Shown: piece by piece, positions 9,242 to 17,340 of the stretch
How positions within the stretch are numbered: position 1 is the stretch's first letter
How the letters are laid out: every line of letters starts with the position of its first letter
Origin: Halioglobus sp.
GTDB lineage: Bacteria; Pseudomonadota; Gammaproteobacteria; Pseudomonadales; Halieaceae
Direction: 5' to 3'
Length of the DNA stretch: 64,000 bases
Assembly (NCBI GenBank): GCA_020443425.1
Contig: JAGRIE010000001.1
Location: 62,001 to 126,000, forward strand
Translations under genes and position numbers: made by a program
The notes under the pieces: generated by a model
Seen by the model: the letters and a program-made list of their open reading frames with translations, nothing else
The model's database searches: none
What the model was told of the DNA's origin: nothing

Positions 9242-10630
9242 ATGCAGACGACAACAGTTTTCCTGATCCTGACCGCGCTCTGCGTCGTCAGTTTTATCAC
9301 GGGACGCAAGCGCTCACAGATTGTTGCGATGCAGCAGGGCGGCCTGAGTACGCTGCACTCCCTGCCCAATCACTACGGCTACATGGCCGCGGTGTGGGCC
9401 GCGCTGCCGGCGCTGCTGGTGCTGATACTGTGGACCGGGTTTGAGGGCAGCGTCCTGCATAAACTGGTTGTGGCGCAACTGCCGCCTGCTGTACAGGCGC
9501 TGCCCGCCGAGGAACTGGGGCTGTATTACAACCAGGTGCAGGGCTTCGCACGCGGCGCCATCGATTCGGTGCAACTTGATGAGGCGCAGGTAAAGGCCGC
9601 GGCATTCTACCGTGAAACGGCCTCGACATTCAGCCAGGTCAAGGCTGCACTGGTGTTTATTGTCGCTGTCCTGGGCGCGCTGCTGGCGCTGCGCCGCATC
9701 ACGCCAGTGCTGCGCGCCCGCAATCATGTCGAGAAGATTTTTGAATGGGTGTTGTTCGGCTGCTCCTTCCTGGCCGTACTGACGACACTCGGCATTGTGT
9801 TGTCGGTCTTGTTCGAGGCGATCCGCTTCTTCAATGTGATCCCGCTGACAGATTTCCTGTTCGGGTTGCAGTGGAGTCCGCAGATGGCGATCCGCGCCAA
9901 CCAGGTGGCGGCCTCCGGTTCATTCGGCTTTGTCCCCCTGTTGGTGGGTACCCTGTTGATATCTGCGGTAGCGCTGCTGATCGCCGTCCCGGTCGGCTTG
10001 ATGTCAGCCATCTATCTTTCAGAGTATGCCTCGCGACGCTTTCGCGCAGTCACCAAGCCCGTGCTTGAGATCCTGGCTGGTGTGCCGACTGTGGTCTACG
10101 GCTTTTTCGCCGCACTCACAGTGGCACCCTTCATCCGGGGTCTGGGTGAGTCCATGGGACTGGATGTCGCCTCAGAGAGCGCGATGGCAGCAGGCCTGGT
10201 GATGGGCATCATGATCATTCCGTTCGTGATGTCGCTGTCAGACGATATCATCAACGCAGTTCCCGTCAGCCTGAGGGAAGCATCACTGGGCATGGGAGCG
10301 ACGATGAATGAAACGATCCGGCGGGTGGTGTTGCCGGCGGCGTTGCCGGGGATTGTCGGCGGCGTATTGCTCGCTGCTTCGCGCGCCATTGGCGAGACAA
10401 TGATTGTGGTCATGGCTGCGGGCCTGTCGGCGAAACTCACGATCAACCCGCTGGAGGCTGTGACGACCATCACGGTGCAGATAGTGACGCTGCTGGTTGG
10501 CGACCAGGAGTTTGATAACCCCAAGACACTGGCGGCTTTTGCGCTCGGTCTGGTCCTCTTCTTCGTGACCTTGCTGTTGAATGTCGTCGCGCTGTATGTG
10601 GTGAGAAAATACCGGGAACAGTATGAGTGA
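9242..10630 (+). CDS. pstC: Phosphate ABC transporter permease PstC
   Basis: The membrane permease has 462 residues. The ABC-transporter inner-membrane domain lies in the C-terminal part, with the EAA loop (EASLGMGATMNETIRRVVLPAALPGI) contacting PstB. It is about 140 residues longer than E. coli PstC because of an N-terminal block with two extra hydrophobic segments and a periplasmic region (about residues 1-150). The start at 9242 follows AAGGCGG; the longer reading from 9182 lacks support. It overlaps pstA by 8 bases. Confidence 0.9.
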   Translation: MQTTTVFLILTALCVVSFITGRKRSQIVAMQQGGLSTLHSLPNHYGYMAAVWAALPALLVLILWTGFEGSVLHKLVVAQLPPAVQALPAEELGLYYNQVQGFARGAIDSVQLDEAQVKAAAFYRETASTFSQVKAALVFIVAVLGALLALRRITPVLRARNHVEKIFEWVLFGCSFLAVLTTLGIVLSVLFEAIRFFNVIPLTDFLFGLQWSPQMAIRANQVAASGSFGFVPLLVGTLLISAVALLIAVPVGLMSAIYLSEYASRRFRAVTKPVLEILAGVPTVVYGFFAALTVAPFIRGLGESMGLDVASESAMAAGLVMGIMIIPFVMSLSDDIINAVPVSLREASLGMGATMNETIRRVVLPAALPGIVGGVLLAASRAIGETMIVVMAAGLSAKLTINPLEAVTTITVQIVTLLVGDQEFDNPKTLAAFALGLVLFFVTLLLNVVALYVVRKYREQYE

Positions 10631-11912
10631 TTCCAGACAGTCAAGTACCACCCTCGCCATCCAGGCCTCGCTGAAGAAGCGGTATGCGCGGGAGCGTCGT
10701 TTCCAGTGGTATGGCCGGCTCGCCGTGCTCACCGGGTTTATATTCCTGTTCATCCTGTTGGCAGATATTATCGTCAAAGGCAGCCCGGCGTTCACCCAGC
10801 ACTATATCGAGCTGGATATTGATTTCAGTGCAGAGATGCTCGGTGTCGGCGAGAATCCGTCTGCCGAGGAGATCGCAAGCGCCGATTTCCTGGCAGTTGT
10901 AAAGGACAGCCTGCGCGAGCAGTTCCCCGATGTCACCGGCCGCAGCGAGAAAAAGGCTCTCTATCGCCTCATCAGTATTCGCGCCGAGTACACCCTGCGC
11001 GATATGGTGCTGGCTGACCCCGGACTGATCGGCACCCATAAGAATGTTTGGCTGCTCGCTCACGCAGAGGCCGGAAGCTACCTGAAAGGGCAGGTGGATG
11101 TGACTGCCCCCGAGGCCGAACGACGGGTGAAGGACGCGCAGGTTGCCTGGCTGGACACCCTCAGGGCCGAGGGCAGGACTGAATCGCGATTCAACTCGAC
11201 ATTTTTCCTTTCCGGTGACTCGCGTGAACCGGAATTGGCGGGGATCAAGGCAGCGCTGTACGGCTCGTTTTTTACACTGATGGTCACGTTCTGCCTGGCG
11301 TTTCCGATCGGCGTGATGGCGGCCATCTACCTGGAGGAATTCGCGCCACGCAATCGCCTGACCGACCTGATAGAGATCAATATCAATAACCTTGCGGCAG
11401 TGCCCTCCATCGTTTTTGGTCTGTTGGGGCTCGCGGTCTTTATCAACTTTTTTGAGTTGCCGCGCTCTGCACCTCTGGTCGGGGGGATTGTCCTGTCGCT
11501 GATGACCTTGCCGACTATCATCATCACGTCCAGGGCGGCGATTCAGGCGGTGTCACCATCGATTCATGAGGCGGCGATGGGCGTGGGTGCGTCGAAATTG
11601 CAGACGGTTTTTCACCATGTATTGCCCGTCGCCATGCCGGGAATCCTGACCGGCTCGATCATCGGTATGGCGCAGGCGCTGGGTGAGACAGCGCCTTTGC
11701 TGATGATTGGCATGGTGGCTTTCATCATGGATGTCCCCGGCGGGGTCACCGACCCGTCAACGGTACTGCCGGTACAGATCTACCTTTGGGCGGACAGTCC
11801 CGAGCGGGGTTTCACCGAGAAGACGTCCGCGGCGATTATGGTGCTGATGGGCTTTTTGATCCTGATGAATGCACTGGCCGTTTATCTGCGCAAGCGGTTC
11901 GAATTGAAGTGA
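10623..11912 (+). CDS. pstA: Phosphate ABC transporter permease PstA
   Basis: The second Pst permease has 429 residues. After a first membrane segment (about residues 33-50) comes a roughly 130-residue polar insertion, then the transporter domain with EAAMGVGASKLQTVFHHVLPVAMPGILTG as the EAA loop. E. coli PstA has about 296 residues, so this one, like its PstC partner, has an enlarged periplasmic part. It overlaps pstC and is followed 35 bases later by pstB. Confidence 0.9.
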   Translation: MSDSRQSSTTLAIQASLKKRYARERRFQWYGRLAVLTGFIFLFILLADIIVKGSPAFTQHYIELDIDFSAEMLGVGENPSAEEIASADFLAVVKDSLREQFPDVTGRSEKKALYRLISIRAEYTLRDMVLADPGLIGTHKNVWLLAHAEAGSYLKGQVDVTAPEAERRVKDAQVAWLDTLRAEGRTESRFNSTFFLSGDSREPELAGIKAALYGSFFTLMVTFCLAFPIGVMAAIYLEEFAPRNRLTDLIEININNLAAVPSIVFGLLGLAVFINFFELPRSAPLVGGIVLSLMTLPTIIITSRAAIQAVSPSIHEAAMGVGASKLQTVFHHVLPVAMPGILTGSIIGMAQALGETAPLLMIGMVAFIMDVPGGVTDPSTVLPVQIYLWADSPERGFTEKTSAAIMVLMGFLILMNALAVYLRKRFELK

Positions 11913-11947
11913 TGTAACTGGCATCCGCCAGCTGAGGACCTGATAGA

Positions 11948-12844
11948 ATGAGTGCAACGACCGCAGTGAACGAAAATACCAGATCAATGATGGAGAGGAA
12001 CGTGTCCATGGACAAAACCTCGGCACTCGAGATGGAACGCCAGGCTGATATGGAGGCCTATAAGACGATCGGTTCTCCGCTCGTCAAGGATGCCAAGATG
12101 TCCGCGCGGAATGTGAATGTCTTCTACGGCGACAAGCAGGCCATTTTGGACGTGTCGCTGGATATCGGCCGCAATGAAGTGCTGGCCATGATCGGCCCCT
12201 CCGGCTGTGGCAAGTCCACCTTTCTGCGCACCCTGAACCGGATGAACGATATCATCCCCATCTGCAGGGTGCAGGGGGATATCACGCTGGATGGTGAGGA
12301 TATCTACAAGAGCAACCAGGATACGGTGATGCTTCGCGCCCGCGTCGGCATGGTATTCCAGAAGCCCAACCCGTTTCCCAAGTCCATTTATGAAAATGTC
12401 GCCTATGGGCCCCGCATTCATGGACTGGCTCACTCCAAGGCGGAAATGGATGAGATTGTCGAGAACAGCCTGCGTCGAGCCAGCCTTTTCGATGAGGTGA
12501 AGGATCAGTTGGACAAGCCCGGCACCGGGCTGTCGGGCGGGCAGCAGCAGCGGCTTTGCATTGCCCGTGCCATTGCGGTCAGCCCCGAAGTTATTTTGAT
12601 GGATGAGCCGTGTTCAGCGCTGGACCCCATCGCCACTGCACGCATTGAAGAACTGATTGACGACCTGAAGGAAAAGTACACTATCGCCATCGTGACCCAC
12701 TCCATGCAGCAGGCCGCCAGGGTGTCGCAGCGCACTGCCTATTTCCATCTGGGCAAGTTGATCGAGGTGGGTAGTACCAAGGATATTTTCACCATCCCCC
12801 AGCACCAGTTGACCGAGAACTACATTACCGGAAGGTTCGGTTAG
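11948..12844 (+). CDS. pstB: Phosphate ABC transporter ATP-binding protein PstB
   Basis: The 298-residue ABC ATPase has Walker [10 protein letters not shown] (about residues 81-89), the signature [16 protein letters not shown], Walker [14 protein letters not shown] and the switch histidine in [12 protein letters not shown]. It energises phosphate import with PstC/PstA. The N-terminal 45 residues are longer than usual; a downstream ATG such as 12008 is a possible alternative start. It is the last gene of the pst operon and converges on a small RHH gene. Confidence 0.94.
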   Translation: MSATTAVNENTRSMMERNVSMDKTSALEMERQADMEAYKTIGSPLVKDAKMSARNVNVFYGDKQAILDVSLDIGRNEVLAMIGPSGCGKSTFLRTLNRMNDIIPICRVQGDITLDGEDIYKSNQDTVMLRARVGMVFQKPNPFPKSIYENVAYGPRIHGLAHSKAEMDEIVENSLRRASLFDEVKDQLDKPGTGLSGGQQQRLCIARAIAVSPEVILMDEPCSALDPIATARIEELIDDLKEKYTIAIVTHSMQQAARVSQRTAYFHLGKLIEVGSTKDIFTIPQHQLTENYITGRFG

Positions 12845-12875
12845 CCCCCCTTCGTCCACTGGGCGATACGCTATT

Positions 12876-13040
12876 TCACTTCTTGCCAGTGGCGTCCTTG
12901 TCTTCACTGGCCGCCACCTTGCTTGCTATCAGCTTGGTCACCCAGTTCGAGAGCGAGCGCCCGTCGGCTTCGGCCAGTTTCTTGGCCTTTTTCTTCAGTT
13001 CCGGCTCGATCCGGATATTCAGTAGTTTGGTCTTGGACAT
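12876..13040 (-). CDS. Small ribbon-helix-helix protein (54 residues)
   Basis: This short reading frame starts with ATG at 13040 and ends with TGA at 12876-12878. The sequence has the pattern of an Arc/CopG/MetJ fold: a beta strand LLNIRIEPEL followed by two helices, with ADGRSLSNWVTKLIAS as helix B. The tail is lysine-rich and charged. It is probably a small DNA-binding repressor. It is convergent with pstB and divergent from the 41-residue membrane protein gene, and the gap between the two divergent genes contains several palindromes. No antitoxin-type toxin partner is seen, so a toxin-antitoxin role is not supported. Confidence 0.7.
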   Translation of the reverse strand: MSKTKLLNIRIEPELKKKAKKLAEADGRSLSNWVTKLIASKVAASEDKDATGKK

Positions 13041-13065
13041 CGTCAGGGGTCAGGATACGTCGGGA

Positions 13066-13131
13066 ATGTGAGTTTATCACATGTATACACATTGTGTTCC
13101 CGGTATCGATTGTGTATTTTATGTATATACA
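13066..13131. promoter_or_regulatory. Cluster of palindromes between RHH gene and small membrane protein gene
   Basis: Three inverted repeats lie in this divergent intergenic region: ATGTGA-N5-TCACAT (13066-13082), TGTATACA (13082-13089) and TGTATATACA (13122-13131). They are well placed to act as operators for the RHH protein on both divergent genes. Operator function is inferred from position and symmetry only. Confidence 0.5.
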
Positions 13132-13147
13132 AATGACAGGAGTTGTG

Positions 13148-13273
13148 ATGAATCTTCGCGCTGCGCAAAAAGAATTGAGAAGCCGTTCACCCGATGTCAT
13201 CCTGCCTCTGCTTGTGTTGGAGGGGCTGGTTGTTATCGGTCTCGGCTGGTTGCTGGTAGGCGTTTTCGCCTGA
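13148..13273 (+). CDS. 41-residue single-span membrane protein
   Basis: The ATG at 13148 is preceded by ACAGGAG, a good ribosome-binding site. The peptide has a basic N-terminus (RAAQKELRSRS) followed by one hydrophobic segment (VILPLLVLEGLVVIGLGWLL) reaching almost to the end, so it should be a small inner-membrane protein with cytoplasmic N-terminus. No family is recognised. It is divergent from the RHH gene and upstream of the Pho-box region of the porin. The initiation signal and composition support real coding. Confidence 0.55.
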   Translation: MNLRAAQKELRSRSPDVILPLLVLEGLVVIGLGWLLVGVFA

Positions 13274-13342
13274 CACCTGCTGGTTTCCTCCACCACGGCA
13301 GTCAGCCGGACAGTCCTGCACTGTACCCTGGGGTGCGACGCG

Positions 13343-13393
13343 CTGTCATGTTACCGCAACCCAGCTGTCACAACGGTGCAATCCACCTGTCAC
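13343..13393 (+). promoter_or_regulatory. Tandem Pho box array upstream of porin
   Basis: Strong half-sites CTGTCAT (13343), CTGTCAC (13365) and CTGTCAC (13387) are spaced exactly 22 bases apart. Weaker half-sites CCGCAAC (13354) and GTGCAAT (13376) fill the positions between them. The whole stretch therefore keeps an 11-base period over five positions, as expected for head-to-tail PhoB binding. It lies 125-175 bases before the porin start. Confidence 0.75.
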
Positions 13394-13427
13394 AAAAACT
13401 TCTTCCATGGTGCCTTTATCCGCTGAA

Positions 13428-13445
13428 GCGTAACAAAACTGTCAT
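13428..13445 (+). promoter_or_regulatory. Promoter-proximal Pho box of porin
   Basis: GCGTAAC and CTGTCAT are separated by AAAA, giving the 11-base repeat of a Pho box. The site is 73 bases before the porin ATG, and TTTAAT at 13453-13458 is a candidate -10. Together with the upstream array it marks the porin gene as a PhoB target. Confidence 0.75.
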
Positions 13446-13517
13446 GTTTCTCCTTTAATCTCGCCTGCCATGGATGCCGGTGGCGTTCAGTCAACGCTAA
13501 TCGCGGGGGAATCAGAT

Positions 13518-14786
13518 ATGAAGCAGATCTTCACAGTAGCACTGCTGGGTGTAGTGTTATTCGCTTCCGGCGTCAATGCCCAGGTGCCGGTGGCTGAATG
13601 GGAGGAGTTCAAGGCGCAGTTTGCGGCCATGAGCGAGCGCGTGAAGGCGCTGGAGGCGGAGAATGCACAGCTTCGACAAGCCAGCAGAAACACTATCAAG
13701 GTAGAGGACCTGGCGGCGACCAACGCTGAACTGGATACGCTGAAGGAGCGCACGACGGCATCTTCCTGGGCCGACCGTGTCGCCTGGGAGGGCGATTACC
13801 GGTTTCGCTATGAGACGATAGACCAGCAGGGCAGGGATGACCGCGACCGCTACCGCATACGCGCGCGACCGGCGCTGGTGGCGACAGTCAGTGACACTAC
13901 CGTTGTAGGGTTTGGCCTGGCCACCGGCAGTGATGACCCTGTTTCCAGCAACCAGACACTCGGCGAAGGCGGCAAGTCCAAGGATATCAATCTCGACCTG
14001 GCCTATGCCACATGGACTGGGTTGCCGGGTACTGCGATTACCGCCGGTAAATTTGCCAACCCCTACTATACGGTGCAGAAGAGCCAACTGCTGTTTGACA
14101 GTGATTTCCGTCCTGAGGGTGTGGCGGTGAACTGGGCCAATGAGATGTTCTTCGCACATACATCCTTCAACTTCATCGAGAGCGACAGCAGCCAATCCGG
14201 CAAGGACGATTACGGGGTATGGGCGGCACAGCTGGGCACAGTACTCACGCCAGTCGAGGACACGAAACTGACGCTGTCAGCCGGTTATGTCAATATCCCG
14301 ACCAAGGGTGAGGCAGCCATCTACGATGAGGATTTCTTTGGCAACTCCTCTGTCACCGTCGATGGTGAGGACGTGTATGAGTACGATTATAAACTGGTGA
14401 CCGCCTCCGTGGACCTCGGGCTGAGCGTGTTCGACCTGCCACTGAACTTCTATGCGGACTACGTGCAGAACCAGGATGTCGACGACCAGGAGATGGGGTA
14501 TATGGCGGGTGTGAAACTCGGCAGTGCCAAGAAGAAGGGCAACTGGCAAGTGCAGTATGAATACGAGCGACTGGAGGCGAATGCGACGCTCGGCGTGATT
14601 ACCAACTCCGACTTCGCGGGCGGTGGTACCAACGGCAAGGGCAGTACGTTCTCCGCCAAATATGCGATCGACGATCGCTGGTATGTAGCCGGTACCTACT
14701 TCTTTGACAACAAGCGCGGGTTTGAGACTCCCGGGGACGATGCGAACTACGATCGCATCCAACTCGATACCGGTTTCAGTTACTAG
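13518..14786 (+). CDS. Putative phosphate-starvation-induced outer-membrane porin
   Basis: The protein has 422 residues from ATG 13518. A signal peptide ends near residue 22 (ASGVNAQ), a short coiled coil follows (about 30-65, heptads such as MSERVKALEAENAQL), then a long alternating-polarity region of beta strands and a terminal aromatic FSY typical of outer-membrane barrels. It fits the putative-porin family found in gammaproteobacteria. Regulation by PhoB is indicated by the two Pho-box sites upstream, so passage of phosphate or phosphorylated compounds is likely but not proven. The frame is open upstream to 13470, but that start would precede the signal peptide. Confidence 0.8.
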   Translation: MKQIFTVALLGVVLFASGVNAQVPVAEWEEFKAQFAAMSERVKALEAENAQLRQASRNTIKVEDLAATNAELDTLKERTTASSWADRVAWEGDYRFRYETIDQQGRDDRDRYRIRARPALVATVSDTTVVGFGLATGSDDPVSSNQTLGEGGKSKDINLDLAYATWTGLPGTAITAGKFANPYYTVQKSQLLFDSDFRPEGVAVNWANEMFFAHTSFNFIESDSSQSGKDDYGVWAAQLGTVLTPVEDTKLTLSAGYVNIPTKGEAAIYDEDFFGNSSVTVDGEDVYEYDYKLVTASVDLGLSVFDLPLNFYADYVQNQDVDDQEMGYMAGVKLGSAKKKGNWQVQYEYERLEANATLGVITNSDFAGGGTNGKGSTFSAKYAIDDRWYVAGTYFFDNKRGFETPGDDANYDRIQLDTGFSY

Positions 14787-14812
14787 TCTTTGCCATTCAT
14801 TGGACGAGAGGC

Positions 14813-14840
14813 TTGCTTCAAGCGGACGCTCGGGTACAAT
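14813..14840 (+). promoter_or_regulatory. Sigma-70 promoter of tRNA-Glu
   Basis: TTGCTT and TACAAT are separated by 16 bases. They lie 37 bases before the mature 5' end of the tRNA, a normal leader length for a tRNA transcript. Confidence 0.6.
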
Positions 14841-14876
14841 GTCGCGGCTTTTTAGAGGAACGGCAACCGTTTATAC

Positions 14877-14952
14877 GTCCCCTTCGTCTAGTGGTCCAGG
14901 ACACTGCCCTTTCACGGCGGTAACAGGGGTTCGAACCCCCTAGGGGACGCCA
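14877..14952 (+). tRNA. tRNA-Glu (TTC)
   Basis: This is a 76-base cloverleaf. The acceptor GTCCCCT pairs with AGGGGAC, the anticodon loop CTTTCAC gives anticodon TTC, the T-arm is GTTCGAACC, and CCA is encoded. A second almost identical tRNA-Glu lies on the opposite strand at 44849-44924; they differ only in the D-loop. Confidence 0.97.
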
Positions 14953-14960
14953 TATCCACG

Positions 14961-14986
14961 AAAGCCCGGTTTTATACCGGGCTTTT
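14961..14986 (+). terminator. Intrinsic terminator after tRNA-Glu
   Basis: A 10-base stem (AAAGCCCGGT / ACCGGGCTTT) with a 5-base loop runs directly into T residues. It is placed 9 bases after the tRNA CCA end. Confidence 0.85.
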
Positions 14987-15032
14987 CGCTTTCAGCGCCG
15001 GCACCGTGCCCGGCGCGACGACAGGAACTATC

Positions 15033-16091
15033 ATGAGTCGTTATTGGAGTGATCTGGTCAGTACATTGACGCCCTATGTGCCGGGAGAGCAGCCGCAAAC
15101 GGAAAACCTGGTCAAACTCAACACCAATGAATGCCCCTATCCACCATCACCGCAGGTGCTGCGGGCAATCCAGTCACTGCAGGCGGACACCCTGCGGCTG
15201 TACCCGGACCCGGAGTCCGTCAAACTGCGCAGGGCGATCGCGGCTCGCAACGGGCTGCAACTGGAGCAGGTTTTCGCTGGCAATGGCTCCGATGAGGTGA
15301 TTGCGATTGTATTCATGGCACTGTTGAAGCACAGCCTGCCGCTTTATTTTCCCGACATCAGCTACAGTTTCTACCCGGTGTGGGCTGATCTGTACGGTAT
15401 CGAAGCGGTCAGGGTGCCTGTGGCGGATGACTTCAGCATTGACCCCGACGCATTCCCGCCGCAGAACGGCGGCATCATCATCCCCAACCCCAACGCCCCT
15501 ACCGGCAGATTGATGAGCCTGGACGCGATCCGCAGGCTACTGCAGCGCAGCGCTTCCTCGGTGGTCGTGATCGACGAGGCCTACATCGATTTCGGCGGCG
15601 ATTCCGCAGTGACCCTGATCGACGAGTTCGACAACCTGCTGGTGGTGCAGACCTTGTCCAAGTCGCGTGCACTGGCGGGAATGCGTGTCGGCTTTGCCAT
15701 GGGCAGTGCGGATCTGATTGCGGCGCTGGGGCGAGTGAAGAACTCCTTCAACTCCTATCCACTGGATGTGATCTCCCAGGTGGCAGCAGTCGCTTCGATT
15801 GAGGATGAGGCCTATTTCGAACAGACCTGCCAACGCGTCATCCGCTCAAGGGAATCGCTGGCCGCGGCGATGGCAGAACTGGGCTTTTCCGTGCTGCCCT
15901 CCGGTGCCAACTTCCTGTTTGCCACGCATGCGGAAATGGCGGCCAGTGAGCTGTTTGCCCGCTTGCGCGCCCAGGGGATTGTCGTCCGCTATTTTGACAA
16001 GCCCCGCATCGACAACTACCTGCGCATCAGTATCGGTACCGAGGAGGACAATGCGGCCTTGCTGGCCGCACTGGGAGGAATACTGTCCTGA
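15033..16091 (+). CDS. hisC: Histidinol-phosphate aminotransferase
   Basis: The protein is a 352-residue class-II PLP aminotransferase of the HisC family. It shows KLNTNECPYPPSP near the start, PNPNAPTG, VIDEAYIDF, and the PLP lysine in TLSKSRALAGMRVGFA. The C-terminal substrate-carboxylate arginine region is RIDNYLRISIGT. It converts imidazole-acetol phosphate to L-histidinol phosphate. The ATG at 15033 follows ACAGGA; the frame also opens at a GTG at 15006. The gene is a singleton here, away from other his genes. Confidence 0.9.
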   Translation: MSRYWSDLVSTLTPYVPGEQPQTENLVKLNTNECPYPPSPQVLRAIQSLQADTLRLYPDPESVKLRRAIAARNGLQLEQVFAGNGSDEVIAIVFMALLKHSLPLYFPDISYSFYPVWADLYGIEAVRVPVADDFSIDPDAFPPQNGGIIIPNPNAPTGRLMSLDAIRRLLQRSASSVVVIDEAYIDFGGDSAVTLIDEFDNLLVVQTLSKSRALAGMRVGFAMGSADLIAALGRVKNSFNSYPLDVISQVAAVASIEDEAYFEQTCQRVIRSRESLAAAMAELGFSVLPSGANFLFATHAEMAASELFARLRAQGIVVRYFDKPRIDNYLRISIGTEEDNAALLAALGGILS

Positions 16092-16142
16092 CACCGTCCG
16101 GCAACCACCGGCGGCATTCCGCCTGGGGCGGGTGAGGGGGCG

Positions 16143-17264
16143 CTAGACCTTCTTCAGAATCACACTGCCGATGCTGTAGCCGGCGCCGAATGAGCACAGT
16201 ACACCGAGATCACCGGAGACCAGGTCGCTGCGATGCTTGTGGAAAGCGATCACGGAGCCGGCCGAACTGGTATTGGCATACTCGTCCAGGATGGTGGGCG
16301 CTTCCTCGGGTGTCGCATCCCTGCCCAGTACCCTGCGTGAGATGAGCTGGTTCATGCTGAGGTTGGCCTGGTGCAGCCACAGTCGTTTCAACTGGCTCGG
16401 TGGAATATCCAGGCTTTCCAGTTGCCTGGAGATCTGTGTCGCCACTGCGGGGCACACTTCCTTGAACACCTTGCGGCCCTCCTGCACGAACAGTTTGTCA
16501 GGGGCTCCGATGCCGGATTCATCGGTGCGATTCAGGAAGCCGAAGTTATTGCGAATATTGTTTGAATATATCGTCTGTAATTTGCTGTCCACGATAAGGT
16601 ATTGCTCCTTACTCGTGGCGGTCGCTGCCCGCTCTACGATGACGGCGGTACAGACGTCACCGAAGATAAAGTGCGAATCTCGATCGCGGAAATTGAGGTG
16701 GCCGCTGCAAATCTCCGGGTTCAGTAACAGCACACAGTTTGCGCTGCCGGTGCTGACTGCATCGCGCGCCTGCTGAATACCGAAAGTGGCAGAGGAGCAG
16801 GCCACGTTCATATCAAAGCCGTAGCCCTCTATTCCCAGGGCATCCTGTATCTCAACCGCCATCGCGGGGTAGGCGCGCTGCATATTCGATGCCGCGACGA
16901 TCACGGCATCGATATCGCTCGCTGCCTTGCCGGCCTGGGCCATCGCCTCGCGCGCCGCGGCCACACCCATCTCACACTGGATGGACTGCGCATCATTGGG
17001 TCGCTCGGGCAGGTAGGGGGTCAGGCGGGTCGGGTCAATAATGCCGCTCTTATTCATCACATAGCGTGATTTGATGCCTGATGCTTTTTCAACAAACTCC
17101 GCAGAGGAGGGTTGCAGGGCGGCTATTTCGCCGGCCGCGATCTCGCTCGCGTGCTCGGCGTTGAACAGCTCAACATAGGCGTTGAATGAATCTACCAGCT
17201 CTTCGTTACTGATGGATTCAGGCGGGGTGTAGAGGCCGGTTCCGCTGATGACGATATCGGGCAT
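16143..17264 (-). CDS. Beta-ketoacyl-ACP synthase III-like enzyme (FabH-type)
   Basis: The 373-residue thiolase-fold condensing enzyme carries a Cys-His-Asn triad: Cys in [12 protein letters not shown], His in [12 protein letters not shown] and Asn in [10 protein letters not shown]. It is longer than E. coli FabH (317) because of an N-terminal insertion after [11 protein letters not shown], which resembles the Pseudomonas PA3286 type that condenses medium-chain acyl-CoA with malonyl-ACP. That assignment is from memory of the family and is tentative. It lies downstream of gltA on the same strand, with a stem-loop (17297-17321) between them. Confidence 0.78.
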   Translation of the reverse strand: MPDIVISGTGLYTPPESISNEELVDSFNAYVELFNAEHASEIAAGEIAALQPSSAEFVEKASGIKSRYVMNKSGIIDPTRLTPYLPERPNDAQSIQCEMGVAAAREAMAQAGKAASDIDAVIVAASNMQRAYPAMAVEIQDALGIEGYGFDMNVACSSATFGIQQARDAVSTGSANCVLLLNPEICSGHLNFRDRDSHFIFGDVCTAVIVERAATATSKEQYLIVDSKLQTIYSNNIRNNFGFLNRTDESGIGAPDKLFVQEGRKVFKEVCPAVATQISRQLESLDIPPSQLKRLWLHQANLSMNQLISRRVLGRDATPEEAPTILDEYANTSSAGSVIAFHKHRSDLVSGDLGVLCSFGAGYSIGSVILKKV

Positions 17265-17296
17265 GGTGTAGAGTTCCGGTTAGTAACTTGTACGGG

Positions 17297-17321
17297 CAGC
17301 CCCCAGCGTGGATGGGGGCTG
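17297..17321 (-). other. Stem-loop between gltA and FabH-like gene
   Basis: An 8-base perfect inverted repeat (CAGCCCCC / GGGGGCTG) has a 9-base loop. There is no T-run on the transcribed strand, so it is more likely an mRNA-processing or attenuating structure than a clean terminator. Confidence 0.4.
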
Positions 17322-17340
17322 GTAAGGGCTCGCTGGCGAT

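Noticed and set aside
13067..13081. CRP site candidate TGTGA-N5-TCACA
   Set aside because: The centre is 5 rather than 6 bases, so it does not fit CRP geometry; kept only as part of the palindrome cluster.
12876..13273. Toxin-antitoxin module
   Set aside because: The RHH gene and the 41-residue gene are divergent rather than in an operon, and the membrane peptide has no toxin-like signature beyond its size.
17297..17321. Intrinsic terminator of gltA
   Set aside because: Good stem but no T-run on the transcribed strand; listed only as a stem-loop.
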